From positions 1 to 5,571 of the forward strand of contig JAIFNK010000278.1 in assembly GCA_020047775.1 (NCBI GenBank): a stretch of 5,571 nucleotides of DNA, given 5' to 3'. The notes under the pieces were generated by a model that worked only from the letters and a program-made list of their open reading frames with translations, was not told where the DNA came from and ran no database searches. Position numbers and translations under genes: made by a program. Source of the DNA: Akkermansia sp. (GTDB lineage: Bacteria; Verrucomicrobiota; Verrucomicrobiia; Verrucomicrobiales; Akkermansiaceae). Below are positions 1 to 5,571 of this stretch, piece after piece. Each line of letters begins with the position of its first letter. Position 1 is the stretch's first letter.

Positions 1-3
1 CAT

Positions 4-149
4 GCCGTAGGGGACTTGTGACTGCGGCGGGTAATGCTGCCGAGGGTATTCCCCGAGGGAACATCCGGGGAGGGAGGGACCCAGCTTTGCTGGGAGGGGC
101 CTGGACTGGATGCAGCATTACACCGCGCACGTCACATGGCCCCGCAGGC
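4..149. other. Long imperfect inverted repeat, candidate structured RNA or mobile-element end
   Basis: Nested complementary segments line up in order. Positions 4-6 pair with 147-149, 10-13 (GGGG) with 140-143, 17-22 (TGTGAC) with 131-136, 24-27 (GCGG) with 123-126, and 31-40 (GTAATGCTGC) with 112-121, the last being 10 perfect pairs. The apical part has two small hairpins: TTCCC-CGA-GGGAA at 49-61 and CCCAGC-TTT-GCTGGG at 80-94. About 27 base pairs in collinear order over 146 bases is far from random. T23/G127 would be a U-G wobble if the + strand is transcribed, weakly favouring that strand. I matched it to no known RNA family. No U-tract follows, so it is not a simple terminator. The start may lie left of the window. 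Confidence 0.6.
80..94. repeat. Perfect 6-bp hairpin with TTT loop
   Basis: CCCAGC (80-85) and GCTGGG (89-94) are perfectly complementary around a 3-base TTT loop. The hairpin sits in the apical region of the larger inverted repeat. Confidence 0.6.
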
Positions 150-311
150 TAGCAGCACCCGTGATCAGCACGCAGCGGGATGGAAAGGCGGGGCGGAGCG
201 ACGATCTTCGAGTAATTGCTGGGCTGACCTAACGAACTGTTATTTGTAAATTCTAGGACCGGTACCGTTCACAATCTCAGACTTTTCCCGTCGGATGGCT
301 GTGGCATTTGT
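150..311. other. Intergenic stretch without recognisable gene
   Basis: Nothing codes convincingly here on either strand. A small hairpin CGTG-ATCAG-CACG (160-172) and an 8-bp palindrome CGGTACCG (260-267) are the only local structures seen. Composition changes from GC-rich to AT-richer around 240-250. No stem followed by a T-run downstream of the lipoprotein stop (reading leftward from 312) was found, so the operon terminator is not identified. Confidence 0.5.
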
Positions 312-689
312 TCATCTTTCGCAAGATACTAACTTCTCGAATGTTTTCTCGTCAGCTTGAAAGAAACGTATCCTCAACGCTTTTGAATCCTTCCAATCAA
401 TGACATAACGAGAATCCGTTCCTTTAATATTAAATCGTGATTCCTCCAAAATTTCCCGGTTTCCATCTGCCAGAACCTTTCCCCTTAAGAACACAGTTAC
501 CGCCAAATTACCCGATTGGTTTTCAATAGACACAAGGGCACTATGGGCCGAATCTGCGGCGGAATCATAGAACTGATTTTCTTCAATCCAGAAAGAAGAA
601 GCAGACGGCTTTCCACAACCAAAAAGGAGCAACCAACTAACAACCGCAAACATACCCAAAATGAACGTTCTCAAAATGCGGTCATCCAT
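312..689 (-). CDS. Small predicted lipoprotein, candidate immunity protein for the RHS tip
   Basis: A 125-residue protein with a lipoprotein signal peptide: charged start MDDRILR, hydrophobic stretch FILGMFAVVSWLLLF, and lipobox L22-F23-G24-C25. The mature part of ~101 residues would be lipidated at C25. Gly rather than Asp at position +2 does not suggest retention in the inner membrane. The rest looks beta-rich (ALVSIENQSG, LAVTVFLRGKVL, YVIDWKDSKALRIRFF) with a second Cys at 123; I recognise no family. The ATG at 689-687 lies inside the end of the RHS gene, overlapping it by 19 bases. No good Shine-Dalgarno stands just upstream (ACTACACCGA), so translational coupling is likely. Position and size fit an immunity gene, and an envelope location would fit an envelope-acting toxin (inference). 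Its low GC (~42%) differs from the RHS core. Confidence 0.8.
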   Translation of the reverse strand: MDDRILRTFILGMFAVVSWLLLFGCGKPSASSFWIEENQFYDSAADSAHSALVSIENQSGNLAVTVFLRGKVLADGNREILEESRFNIKGTDSRYVIDWKDSKALRIRFFQADEKTFEKLVSCER

Positions 690-1075
690 TCGGTGTAGTT
701 AACTATGAATTCAAAAAGACTGAACCTTTTCTTCGGCTTGTCGAAGGAAGCACCTAGACCCTTCGCCGTATCTTTAGCTTGCTCATGACAATCGTTGAAG
801 GGCGGAAAATACATCCCTGAATTCAGCTCGGGATGCTTTCTGACGCCGTCGATAAAGTCTTTATCCGACATGCCCGGAGGCAGCTTCACCAAAGTACTTG
901 GTGCTCTCGTCGTTTTAGGATCAAACCCAGCAGGATAGCCAGGGCGTCTGGTTCCTCCTGAGCTTCCTTGTCCAGTCCCGACACCACCAACTCCTGGCTG
1001 GTCGCTGAAAAAAAAGAGGTGCCACGCACCGGTCTCAATTTCAGTAAAAGCAGGAACAGCATAACAACGAACTTC
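671..1075 (-). other. Variable C-terminal tip of the RHS protein, candidate His/Cys papain-like toxin domain
   Basis: Residues ~1476-1609 follow DPLGL, the position of exchangeable toxin domains in RHS proteins. The tip opens with beta-strand-like sequence containing G-A-W-H-L-F-F-F-S-D (H1494, 1019-1021). A Gly-rich linker follows (GVGGVGTGQGSSGG). The conserved-looking part is LPPGMSDKDFIDGVRKHPEL, then YFPPFNDCHEQAKDTAKGLG with C1571 at 788-790. A His on one beta-strand followed later by N-x-C-H at the start of a helix is the order seen in permuted NlpC/P60 and LRAT-like enzymes, which hydrolyse peptide or acyl bonds. This fold and activity are inference; I do not recognise a named family. 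The last codons overlap the next gene. Confidence 0.5.
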
Positions 1076-4000
1076 AAGCCCCAGCGGATCGATCCAATTC
1101 ACCGGATCGTTTCCAACATACCCATACAAATTAATTCCCCCCTCTTCCCCGATCGGATCGGCAGATAGCCATCTTCCCGACTCAACATCATACGCCCGGA
1201 ACCAAGTCAGGATTAGCCCGGATTTCGCATGGTGGTGGTGGCCGGTGTAGCCGGTGTCGGACTCGACGGTGCCGGACAGTTTCGCCCGTTTGCCCCATAT
1301 GTCGTATTCGTAGCGGGTTTGCAGGGTGCCGTTCGCATCGACGAGTTCCCGGATGCTGCCGAGGTGGTCTTTCGTGTAGAAGAGTTTGTTGAGCGGGGCG
1401 GTGGCGGCGGGGATAAATTCCCCCTGCGGATGGTATTGCTTGAGTATGGTCGTGCCGAGAGCATCGCGTTCTTCGGCGGGTTGATTGCCTCCGGCCCATA
1501 GATAGCGTTTATCCGTGATGACGGAGTTGGATGCATTCTTCTCCGTGATGCGGACTCGCCGCGAGAGGCCGTCGTAGGTGAACTCGGTGGTGCTGTTATC
1601 CGCGTAGGTGATTTTTATGAGGCGGTCTTCGGCGTCCCATTGGTAGGCTTGGCCGCTGCCGTTGTTGGTGGTGTTGCCGTTCAGGTCGTAGGTCGGCGTG
1701 CGCGAGGTGCCGGAAACGTTGACGGAGTAGGAATTGATGCGGGTGTTGGCGTTGGGGCTGGTGTCTTTGGCTTCAATGGTGACGCTGTTGGCCCCAGGAG
1801 TGGTCGTCACCCAACCGGAGAATTGGTTCGCACTGTCGGTCGTGGCGTTGGTAAAGGCGTTGGCGTTCGACTTGACCCGGACTGTAGCAGTTTCGTTGGT
1901 AGTGCCTCGGACGCGCATCCAGCCGCCAGGCTGCTCGGAGACGATCTGGTTGCGGTTATTGTGCGTCGTTTGAGTATTGGAAAGAGTGGGCGGCACGCCA
2001 ACGCTTCTTGATGTGCGATTGCCGATCTTGTCGTAGCGCCAGGCGTGTTGCTCGAGCACGGCGGCGGTGCTGTTGGTGAGGGTGGCGGCTTCGAGCTGGT
2101 CGGCGCGGTCGTAAGTGATGCCCCAGGTTTTGGCGGGGTTGGTGCCGGTGGTTTGTGACCAGGATTTGATGTTTCCTTCCGGGCTGTAGATGTAGCCGTG
2201 GGTGGAAAGTGGGACGTTGCCAGAGAGTTGGTTTTTGATTTCCTTCAAGCGGAGGTCCGCGGCGGCGGTGTGGTAGTCGAAGGTGGTGGTGAGTCCGTTG
2301 GGGGCGGAGATGGTCTTGGGCAGGAGATTCACCGGATCGTAGGTGTGGGTGAAGCTGCCGAGGGGATTGGTGAGCTGGGTGACTCTGCCCAAGGCGTCGT
2401 AGGTATCGACGGTGGTGGTGTTGGCGCTGCCGTTGATGGAGTGGGTTTTCGGCCGGCCCAGGGCATCGTAGGTGTGGGCGATGGTGTCATTGGCCAGCGG
2501 GCCGTCGATGGTGTGGAGGTTTCCAGCCCCGAAGGTGGAACCGTTTACCGGATGGTAGGTGTAGCTGGTGCTGCCTGTGCCGTCGGTCATCTGGCTGAGA
2601 CGACCGTAAACGGGATCGTAAGCAAAGCCGACGTTTCCGGTGGGGTTCTGGGAATTCGTGTAAGCAATCGTAGAGAGTTGACTGTCCTTGTAGTAGGTGT
2701 GGGTTTTGACCTGTGCCTTGGCGTCTGTGATGGTGGAAAGGCGTCCGGCGAGGTCGTAAGCGAGATTTTCCTCCTTGCCGTCGGCGTAGGTCTTTTTCAA
2801 GAGGCGGCCGCCGATGTCGTAGTCCCAGTGGGTTTTGTTGCCCTCGCCATCCCACAAGTCCTGCAAGGCTCCGCAATAGCACCAGTTGAAGCGAGTGGTG
2901 CGGTTGAGCGGATCGACGGTGGCGACGCGCTCGCGCAGGGCATTGTAACCGAAGAGGGTCCAACGGTTCTCCCGGTCCTTGTGGTGGGTGAGATCGAGGA
3001 TCTTGCTGCCGTCGGGGCGTTGATAGGAGAATTGTTCCTTGGTGCCGTCCGTGTAGGTGATGAGAGTCTGGCGGTCCAGGGCATCATAATCGAAAGTGAG
3101 CGTGTAACTGCCCGGGCTCGTGGAAGTCCGGACGCGCCCGTAAAGATCGTAGGTGTAGCTGGTGCTGTCAGCCGTTCCGGCGAGTGGGCCGTCCACGGAG
3201 GTGAGGTAGCCAGTTGGATTGTAGTTCATGGTAGTGACCAAGGCACCAGGTTGGGTCATGGAGGCGGGCTGGCCGCGTGCGTTCCACGAAAACGTGGTGG
3301 TCTGGCCGGAGGCATCCGTAGTGGTGCGTGGCTGGCGAGGGGGATCTGCGGGGTCGTAGGTGTAGGTGGCGAGAGTCTCATCGGCGGCTCCGTTTTGCTG
3401 TTTCACGTTGAGGAGATCCATGCCGGTAGCGGCGTCATATTCCCACTTGCGGACACGGCCGAGGGTGTCGGTGTGTTTGGTGGTGTTTCCCAGAAAGTTG
3501 TATTCATACTGGTCCACTCCTGTTTCGTTGGTGCTGATCCTGCGGCCGATTTTGGAAGGCTGCTCGGAATTTCCCATACTAATCCCATAGTAGCCAAGCA
3601 CCTGATTCGGGTATTGATACCAAATGCGACTCTCGAACGGCTTCTTGATGCTTGAAATCACCCCTATCGGACGATAGGAAGTAGTCGGATGCCACATCCA
3701 CTTATGACGCACGGCTTTGTCGTAATTCAAGCCCGTATCTGGATTTGGAGGGTGGTGTGCGTAGGTCTTCTTATCCCAGTACAACGTGTTCCCATAATAG
3801 AGGTAATCGTTCTTGCTCTGAATGAGCGCAGTGTCCGGCAGTTCCGCCGCCGAATCGGAGCCTGGAAGCCAATTCGCTTGGGGCCAATTCTGAACCTCAT
3901 TAAAGCTGCTGCGATACTCGACTCGCTCCTTGCGGTTGAGCGGATCAGTCACTTCCACATATTGGGTAAGACCGGAAGTGGTGGGATTTGTCACAAAGGA

Positions 4001-5571
4001 GGTGGTGCCATAGGGGGTTGTGAGACTGTTCACAAAGTCCAGTTGGACGGAATCGTAAGTGAAAGATGACTGGATGCCCTCAGGATCGACAATTTTAATC
4101 AACCTGCCGCTGGAATCGTAGGCAAATTGGGCGGAGCGGCGACTGCCGGCGTTGGGAATGAAGGGGTCTGAGATCCTTGTTACAAGATGGGGGAACGCAG
4201 CGTTCTCGTAGTAGAAACTGGAAGTCTGCCCCAGAGCATCAGTCACGGCAGTCAGACGATTCGAGCTGTTGTAGGATAGTGCGACGGTATTGCCCTGCGC
4301 GTCAGACAGAGAGGTTAGCAGAAACTTTGGATAGGGAGACGCCGCCACCTGACGGGAGAAAACCTGTTTCGACCCATCCGCGTTGAGCAATTCATAGACG
4401 ACTGGGTTGGATGATGTTTTCACCAGCTTCCCAAGACCGCGCTTCTGGCGTTCAAACACGTAAGTATTCGGATTGAACGAGTGGCTCTCCCGCCCGCCGC
4501 CTGGAAGAAAGACAGCCATGGTTCCACTGTCGACTTGTTGCAGGTAGGAGGACCAGTTCGATGTCCATTTGGGACCAAAGCCGTATGCGGACGAATCCAG
4601 AACCTGCTCACCACGTTGTCGGTAGGTTAAATTGAACTCAATCGCCGGACCATAAGGCGGTTTGTACCAAAGCGGAGTGTCCCTGATGAGCAGGCCCGCT
4701 TTGAACAGGTCGAAATCGTATGCTGCCATGCCCGGGCATTTTTTGGGACACTTGTCGGGTTTGTCATCAGGATCTTTGGACGTGGGCGCTCCTTTCCCGA
4801 AAACTTCAGCCGCCTTATCCTTGGAAAGAACATTCCATCCTCGCCCAATAGCGGACCGCGGGACGAGGAAATACCCGCTCGATTCACGGTCAAGCACCTC
4901 GGGAGTGAGCAGGAAATCGTGCAGAAAAGTAGGATCTCGCAAAAACAGGCGACCATCGTCCATTCTTTTCAAAATCGCGGCATAGTGGCCTACTTTCCAA
5001 TGAACGAGTACAGGGAGCGGCAGCTCGGCACCGGGCTTTCTTTCCGCAGCCACCCAGTCCATCTCCATCTCCCCGCCAAGCGACTGCAACTCTGCCAATG
5101 ACACGCCCTTGATGGTTGACTCTTTCTTATCAATAGAAGGATGCATGGCGGGTTGCAGGCCCAGCGATTCACGGATGTTCCGTAAAGCGTAGGGGCCGCA
5201 CTTGAACGAATGCTCCGGGATGTCGGTCATAGATTGCAGGCCTTCCGCCGCCATCCGGATCTTTTCAGTGTTCACCCCTGAGATCGGGCGTCCCTCCACC
5301 TCTCTCAGCACCGCCCGGAGTTCCTCCATGCGGCCCAGGCGGGCGTAGAGACCTGCCAGTTCCGCCGCAGCGGAAACGGACGCCGCGCGGACGGCTGGAT
5401 CCTCCGAATCCTTGAGCGCGTGCCAGGCTTTTTCAAAACAATCCAAAGCTTCCGAGAAACGGCCTTGGTGGTAAAACTGAACACCGCAGGTTACCCTCAA
5501 TCCGGGGGTCCAAGGGTTGCCAGGGTTTTCGGAAATGAAGGTTTCCAGCGCGGTCGCATCAGTAGGCTCCG
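671..5571 (-). CDS. RHS/YD-repeat protein with TPR-like and C39-like N-terminal domains and a variable C-terminal tip (5' end outside window)
   Basis: Predicted polymorphic-toxin-type RHS protein. The frame is open from the right edge to a TGA at 673-671. A TTG at 5500 is only an internal Leu, because 23 further sense codons precede it in the window, so the true start lies beyond 5571. Residue numbers in all entries count that TTG as 1 (1609 residues to the stop). Domains in order: TPR-like helices (to ~75), C39-like cysteine peptidase (~92-222; C101, H172, D189), linker with C251/C255, start of the RHS shell (~259-392), YD repeats (~393-1190), Ig-like insert (~1193-1266), further YD repeats, RHS-associated core (~1378-1475) ending in DPLGL, and a 130-residue tip. 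In characterised RHS and TcC proteins the YD repeats form a hollow shell around the C-terminal toxin, and cleavage occurs near the DPxGL motif. The RHS family is certain. A toxin role is inferred from architecture and from the overlapping lipoprotein gene. No secretion signal can be judged without the N-terminus. Confidence 0.93.
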   Translation of the reverse strand, partial: EPTDATALETFISENPGNPWTPGLRVTCGVQFYHQGRFSEALDCFEKAWHALKDSEDPAVRAASVSAAAELAGLYARLGRMEELRAVLREVEGRPISGVNTEKIRMAAEGLQSMTDIPEHSFKCGPYALRNIRESLGLQPAMHPSIDKKESTIKGVSLAELQSLGGEMEMDWVAAERKPGAELPLPVLVHWKVGHYAAILKRMDDGRLFLRDPTFLHDFLLTPEVLDRESSGYFLVPRSAIGRGWNVLSKDKAAEVFGKGAPTSKDPDDKPDKCPKKCPGMAAYDFDLFKAGLLIRDTPLWYKPPYGPAIEFNLTYRQRGEQVLDSSAYGFGPKWTSNWSSYLQQVDSGTMAVFLPGGGRESHSFNPNTYVFERQKRGLGKLVKTSSNPVVYELLNADGSKQVFSRQVAASPYPKFLLTSLSDAQGNTVALSYNSSNRLTAVTDALGQTSSFYYENAAFPHLVTRISDPFIPNAGSRRSAQFAYDSSGRLIKIVDPEGIQSSFTYDSVQLDFVNSLTTPYGTTSFVTNPTTSGLTQYVEVTDPLNRKERVEYRSSFNEVQNWPQANWLPGSDSAAELPDTALIQSKNDYLYYGNTLYWDKKTYAHHPPNPDTGLNYDKAVRHKWMWHPTTSYRPIGVISSIKKPFESRIWYQYPNQVLGYYGISMGNSEQPSKIGRRISTNETGVDQYEYNFLGNTTKHTDTLGRVRKWEYDAATGMDLLNVKQQNGAADETLATYTYDPADPPRQPRTTTDASGQTTTFSWNARGQPASMTQPGALVTTMNYNPTGYLTSVDGPLAGTADSTSYTYDLYGRVRTSTSPGSYTLTFDYDALDRQTLITYTDGTKEQFSYQRPDGSKILDLTHHKDRENRWTLFGYNALRERVATVDPLNRTTRFNWCYCGALQDLWDGEGNKTHWDYDIGGRLLKKTYADGKEENLAYDLAGRLSTITDAKAQVKTHTYYKDSQLSTIAYTNSQNPTGNVGFAYDPVYGRLSQMTDGTGSTSYTYHPVNGSTFGAGNLHTIDGPLANDTIAHTYDALGRPKTHSINGSANTTTVDTYDALGRVTQLTNPLGSFTHTYDPVNLLPKTISAPNGLTTTFDYHTAAADLRLKEIKNQLSGNVPLSTHGYIYSPEGNIKSWSQTTGTNPAKTWGITYDRADQLEAATLTNSTAAVLEQHAWRYDKIGNRTSRSVGVPPTLSNTQTTHNNRNQIVSEQPGGWMRVRGTTNETATVRVKSNANAFTNATTDSANQFSGWVTTTPGANSVTIEAKDTSPNANTRINSYSVNVSGTSRTPTYDLNGNTTNNGSGQAYQWDAEDRLIKITYADNSTTEFTYDGLSRRVRITEKNASNSVITDKRYLWAGGNQPAEERDALGTTILKQYHPQGEFIPAATAPLNKLFYTKDHLGSIRELVDANGTLQTRYEYDIWGKRAKLSGTVESDTGYTGHHHHAKSGLILTWFRAYDVESGRWLSADPIGEEGGINLYGYVGNDPVNWIDPLGLEVRCYAVPAFTEIETGAWHLFFFSDQPGVGGVGTGQGSSGGTRRPGYPAGFDPKTTRAPSTLVKLPPGMSDKDFIDGVRKHPELNSGMYFPPFNDCHEQAKDTAKGLGASFDKPKKRFSLFEFIVNYTEWMTAF
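1076..1369 (-). other. RHS repeat-associated core domain ending in DPLGL
   Basis: Residues ~1378-1475 match the RHS-associated core: DHLGSIRELVDANG, YEYDIWGKR, GYTGH, SGLILTWFRAYDVESGRW, LSADPIGE, INLYGYVGNDPVNWI, then DPLGL with D1471 at 1088-1090. In studied RHS and TcC proteins this region closes the shell and contains an aspartyl self-cleavage site beside the D-P-x-G-L motif, which releases the tip. The motif is intact here. Four consecutive His (1421-1424, 1229-1240) sit in the GYTGH loop, where relatives usually have one or two. Confidence 0.93.
1700..1925 (-). other. Ig-like beta-sandwich insert between YD repeats
   Basis: Residues ~1193-1266 break the YD pattern. They show the rhythm of a bacterial Ig-like/glucodextranase-type domain: W-M-R-V-R-G-T-T-N, then TATVRVKSNANAF, a spacer ending FSGWVTTTPGANSVTIEAKD, and SYSVNVSG. 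The alternating strands and the closing G-x-N-x-V-x-I-x-A-x-D motif are typical of such folds. YD-type sequence resumes at YDLNGN (Y1271, 1688-1690). Such inserts decorate the outside of large surface or secreted proteins. Here it could serve in binding or spacing, which is inference. Confidence 0.6.
2555..2573. repeat. 19-bp direct repeat, copy 1 (within YD repeats)
   Basis: An exact 19-base word beginning GTAGGTGTAGC is shared with 3149-3167. In the reverse-strand frame both encode the S-T-S-Y-T-Y core of a YD repeat, so it reflects repeat duplication within the gene and could support recombination. Confidence 0.7.
3149..3167. repeat. 19-bp direct repeat, copy 2 (within YD repeats)
   Basis: Identical to 2555-2573. 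It encodes the same Tyr-Thr-Tyr segment of another YD unit, here followed by DLYGR. Confidence 0.7.
4304..4726 (-). other. N-terminal portion of the RHS shell with a paired-Cys lead-in
   Basis: After the C39-like domain comes a Pro/Lys/Asp-rich linker with CPKKCPGM (C251, C255). Residues ~259-400 then read as the opening of an RHS shell: short beta-strand motifs such as IEFNLTYRQRG, followed by FGPKWTSNW and FLPGGGRESHSF. These resemble the N-terminal segment preceding YD repeats in many RHS/wall-associated proteins, which closes one end of the shell in solved structures. The C-x-x-x-C pair could bind metal or form a disulfide, but nothing in the sequence decides this. The boundaries are approximate. 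Confidence 0.6.
4834..5227 (-). other. C39-like papain-fold cysteine peptidase domain within the RHS protein
   Basis: Residues ~92-222 carry the layout of a C39 (bacteriocin-processing type) peptidase domain. There is FKCGPYALRNI with the candidate nucleophile C101 (5198-5200), then VLVHWKVGHYAAIL with the candidate H172 (4985-4987), then LFLRDPTF with D189 (4934-4936). A typical domain-ending stretch follows (LLTPEVLDRESSGYFLVP). All three catalytic-type residues are present, so nothing suggests inactivation. In ABC peptidase-transporters C39 removes leader peptides after a GG motif. Here there is no transporter, and the domain lies N-terminal to an RHS shell, so self-processing or maturation is the natural guess (inference). 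The family assignment is good; the function is not established by sequence. Confidence 0.8.
5276..5571 (-). other. TPR-like helical segment at the N-terminal side of the RHS protein
   Basis: The translation from the window edge through residue ~75 is rich in amphipathic helix pairs of TPR type. One is YHQGRFSEALDCFEKAWHAL, which matches the TPR pattern of small/aromatic positions with the ending A-x-x-x-F-x-x-A. A second pair follows around LAGLYARLGRMEELRAVL. TPRs are protein-protein interaction scaffolds, and more repeats may lie beyond the window. The segment passes directly into the C39-like domain with no stop or restart, so it belongs to the same polypeptide. The repeats are degenerate, so the assignment is by pattern only. 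Confidence 0.65.

Larger units (their letters stand above)
1370..4325 (-). other. YD (RHS) repeat array
   Basis: Residues ~393-1377, excluding the Ig-like insert, are built of ~20-residue YD repeats. Clear examples are YDSSGRLIKIVDPEG, YDLYGRVRTSTSPG, FDYDALDRQTLITYTDGT, WDYDIGGRLLKKTYADGK, YDALGRPKTHS and YDALGRVTQLTNPLG. The consensus Y-D-x-x-G-R-L behind each unit is the signature of RHS repeats, which assemble into a beta-strand spiral shell. A C-Y-C-G motif (C874, C876; near 2873-2881) interrupts the array around FNWCYCGALQDLWDGEG. The reverse-strand reading explains the recurrent GTAGGTG-like words on the + strand, which are the complement of Tyr-Thr-Tyr-Asp codons. Confidence 0.93.

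Noticed and set aside
34..249. 71-codon open frame on the + strand in the left non-coding region
   Set aside because: The start codon and first third lie in the arms and loop of the inverted repeat, the product has low-complexity Gly/Ala/Arg/Ser composition with no family resemblance, and there is no convincing ribosome binding site.
1..250. Group II intron domain V, SRP RNA, 6S RNA, RNase P or tmRNA
   Set aside because: I looked for the hallmark motifs (domain V AGC...GTTC hairpin, SRP GGAAGCAG-type apex, a large central 6S bubble, the RNase P conserved core) and saw none.
227..257. Possible integron attC site (ACCTAAC at 227-233 resembles RYYYAAC)
   Set aside because: No matching GTTRRRY partner was found within ~120 bases to the right, nor on the other strand in the required arrangement, and the big inverted repeat at 4-149 is not flanked by such core sites.
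250..311. Rho-independent terminator for the RHS-lipoprotein operon
   Set aside because: The palindrome CGGTACCG (260-267) is short, has no loop and no T-run on the transcribed side, so it is not supported as a terminator.
516..698. 60-codon + strand open frame across the lipoprotein gene
   Set aside because: It is antisense to the lipoprotein gene, which has a signal peptide, lipobox and overlap with the RHS gene. The + frame has none of these.
2198..3655. 485-codon open frame on the + strand
   Set aside because: It lies entirely antisense to the YD-repeat coding sequence. Its Gly/Val-rich translation has no recognisable domain and is what repeated, GC-rich Tyr-Asp/Thr codons give on the opposite strand.
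5498..5500. TTG as the start codon of the RHS protein
   Set aside because: The same frame stays open to the window edge with 23 further sense codons, and TPR-like sequence already runs through this point, so the TTG is an internal leucine.

Overview
The window is dominated by one very large reverse-strand gene encoding an RHS/YD-repeat protein (positions 671-5571, 5' end beyond the right edge). Overlapping its stop codon on the same strand is a small predicted lipoprotein gene (312-689). The first ~300 bases hold no convincing gene but do contain a striking imperfect inverted repeat (about 4-149). The order TPR-like helices, C39-like cysteine peptidase, Cys-rich linker, RHS shell with an Ig-like insert, and short variable tip is one I associate with large RHS proteins of Verrucomicrobia and Planctomycetes. 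The high GC of the core and the core wording (YTGH..., DPIGE..GGINLYGYVGNDPVNWIDPLGL) fit a verrucomicrobial host. This taxonomic guess comes from family memory, not from a search.

Layout, left to right. Positions 1-240 are GC-rich (152/240, 63%, hand count), non-coding, and can fold into a long interrupted stem. Positions about 245-311 are an AT-richer spacer with no recognisable terminator. Positions 312-689 (minus) encode a 125-aa lipoprotein precursor of low GC (125/300, 42%, over 361-660). Positions 671 to about 1075 (minus) encode the C-terminal tip of the RHS protein at intermediate GC (89/180, 49%, over 721-900). Positions about 1076-1369 encode the conserved RHS core, ending in DPLGL. 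Positions about 1370-4325 encode the YD repeats (sampled GC 63-65% at 2401-2520), interrupted by an Ig-like insert at about 1700-1925. Positions about 4325-4725 encode the N-terminal part of the shell. Positions about 4830-5225 encode the C39-like domain, and 5270-5571 encode TPR-like helices running off the window.

Proposed working model (inference): this is a polymorphic-toxin module. The RHS shell encloses a short variable tip, a candidate His/Cys enzyme of permuted papain-like (NlpC/P60-LRAT) type. The overlapping lipoprotein would be the cognate immunity protein, placed outside the cytoplasmic membrane where an envelope-attacking toxin would act. The upstream C39-like domain keeps the Cys, His and Asp expected of an active peptidase and could process the polypeptide. 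The drop in GC from shell to tip to lipoprotein fits the known exchange of RHS tip/immunity cassettes.
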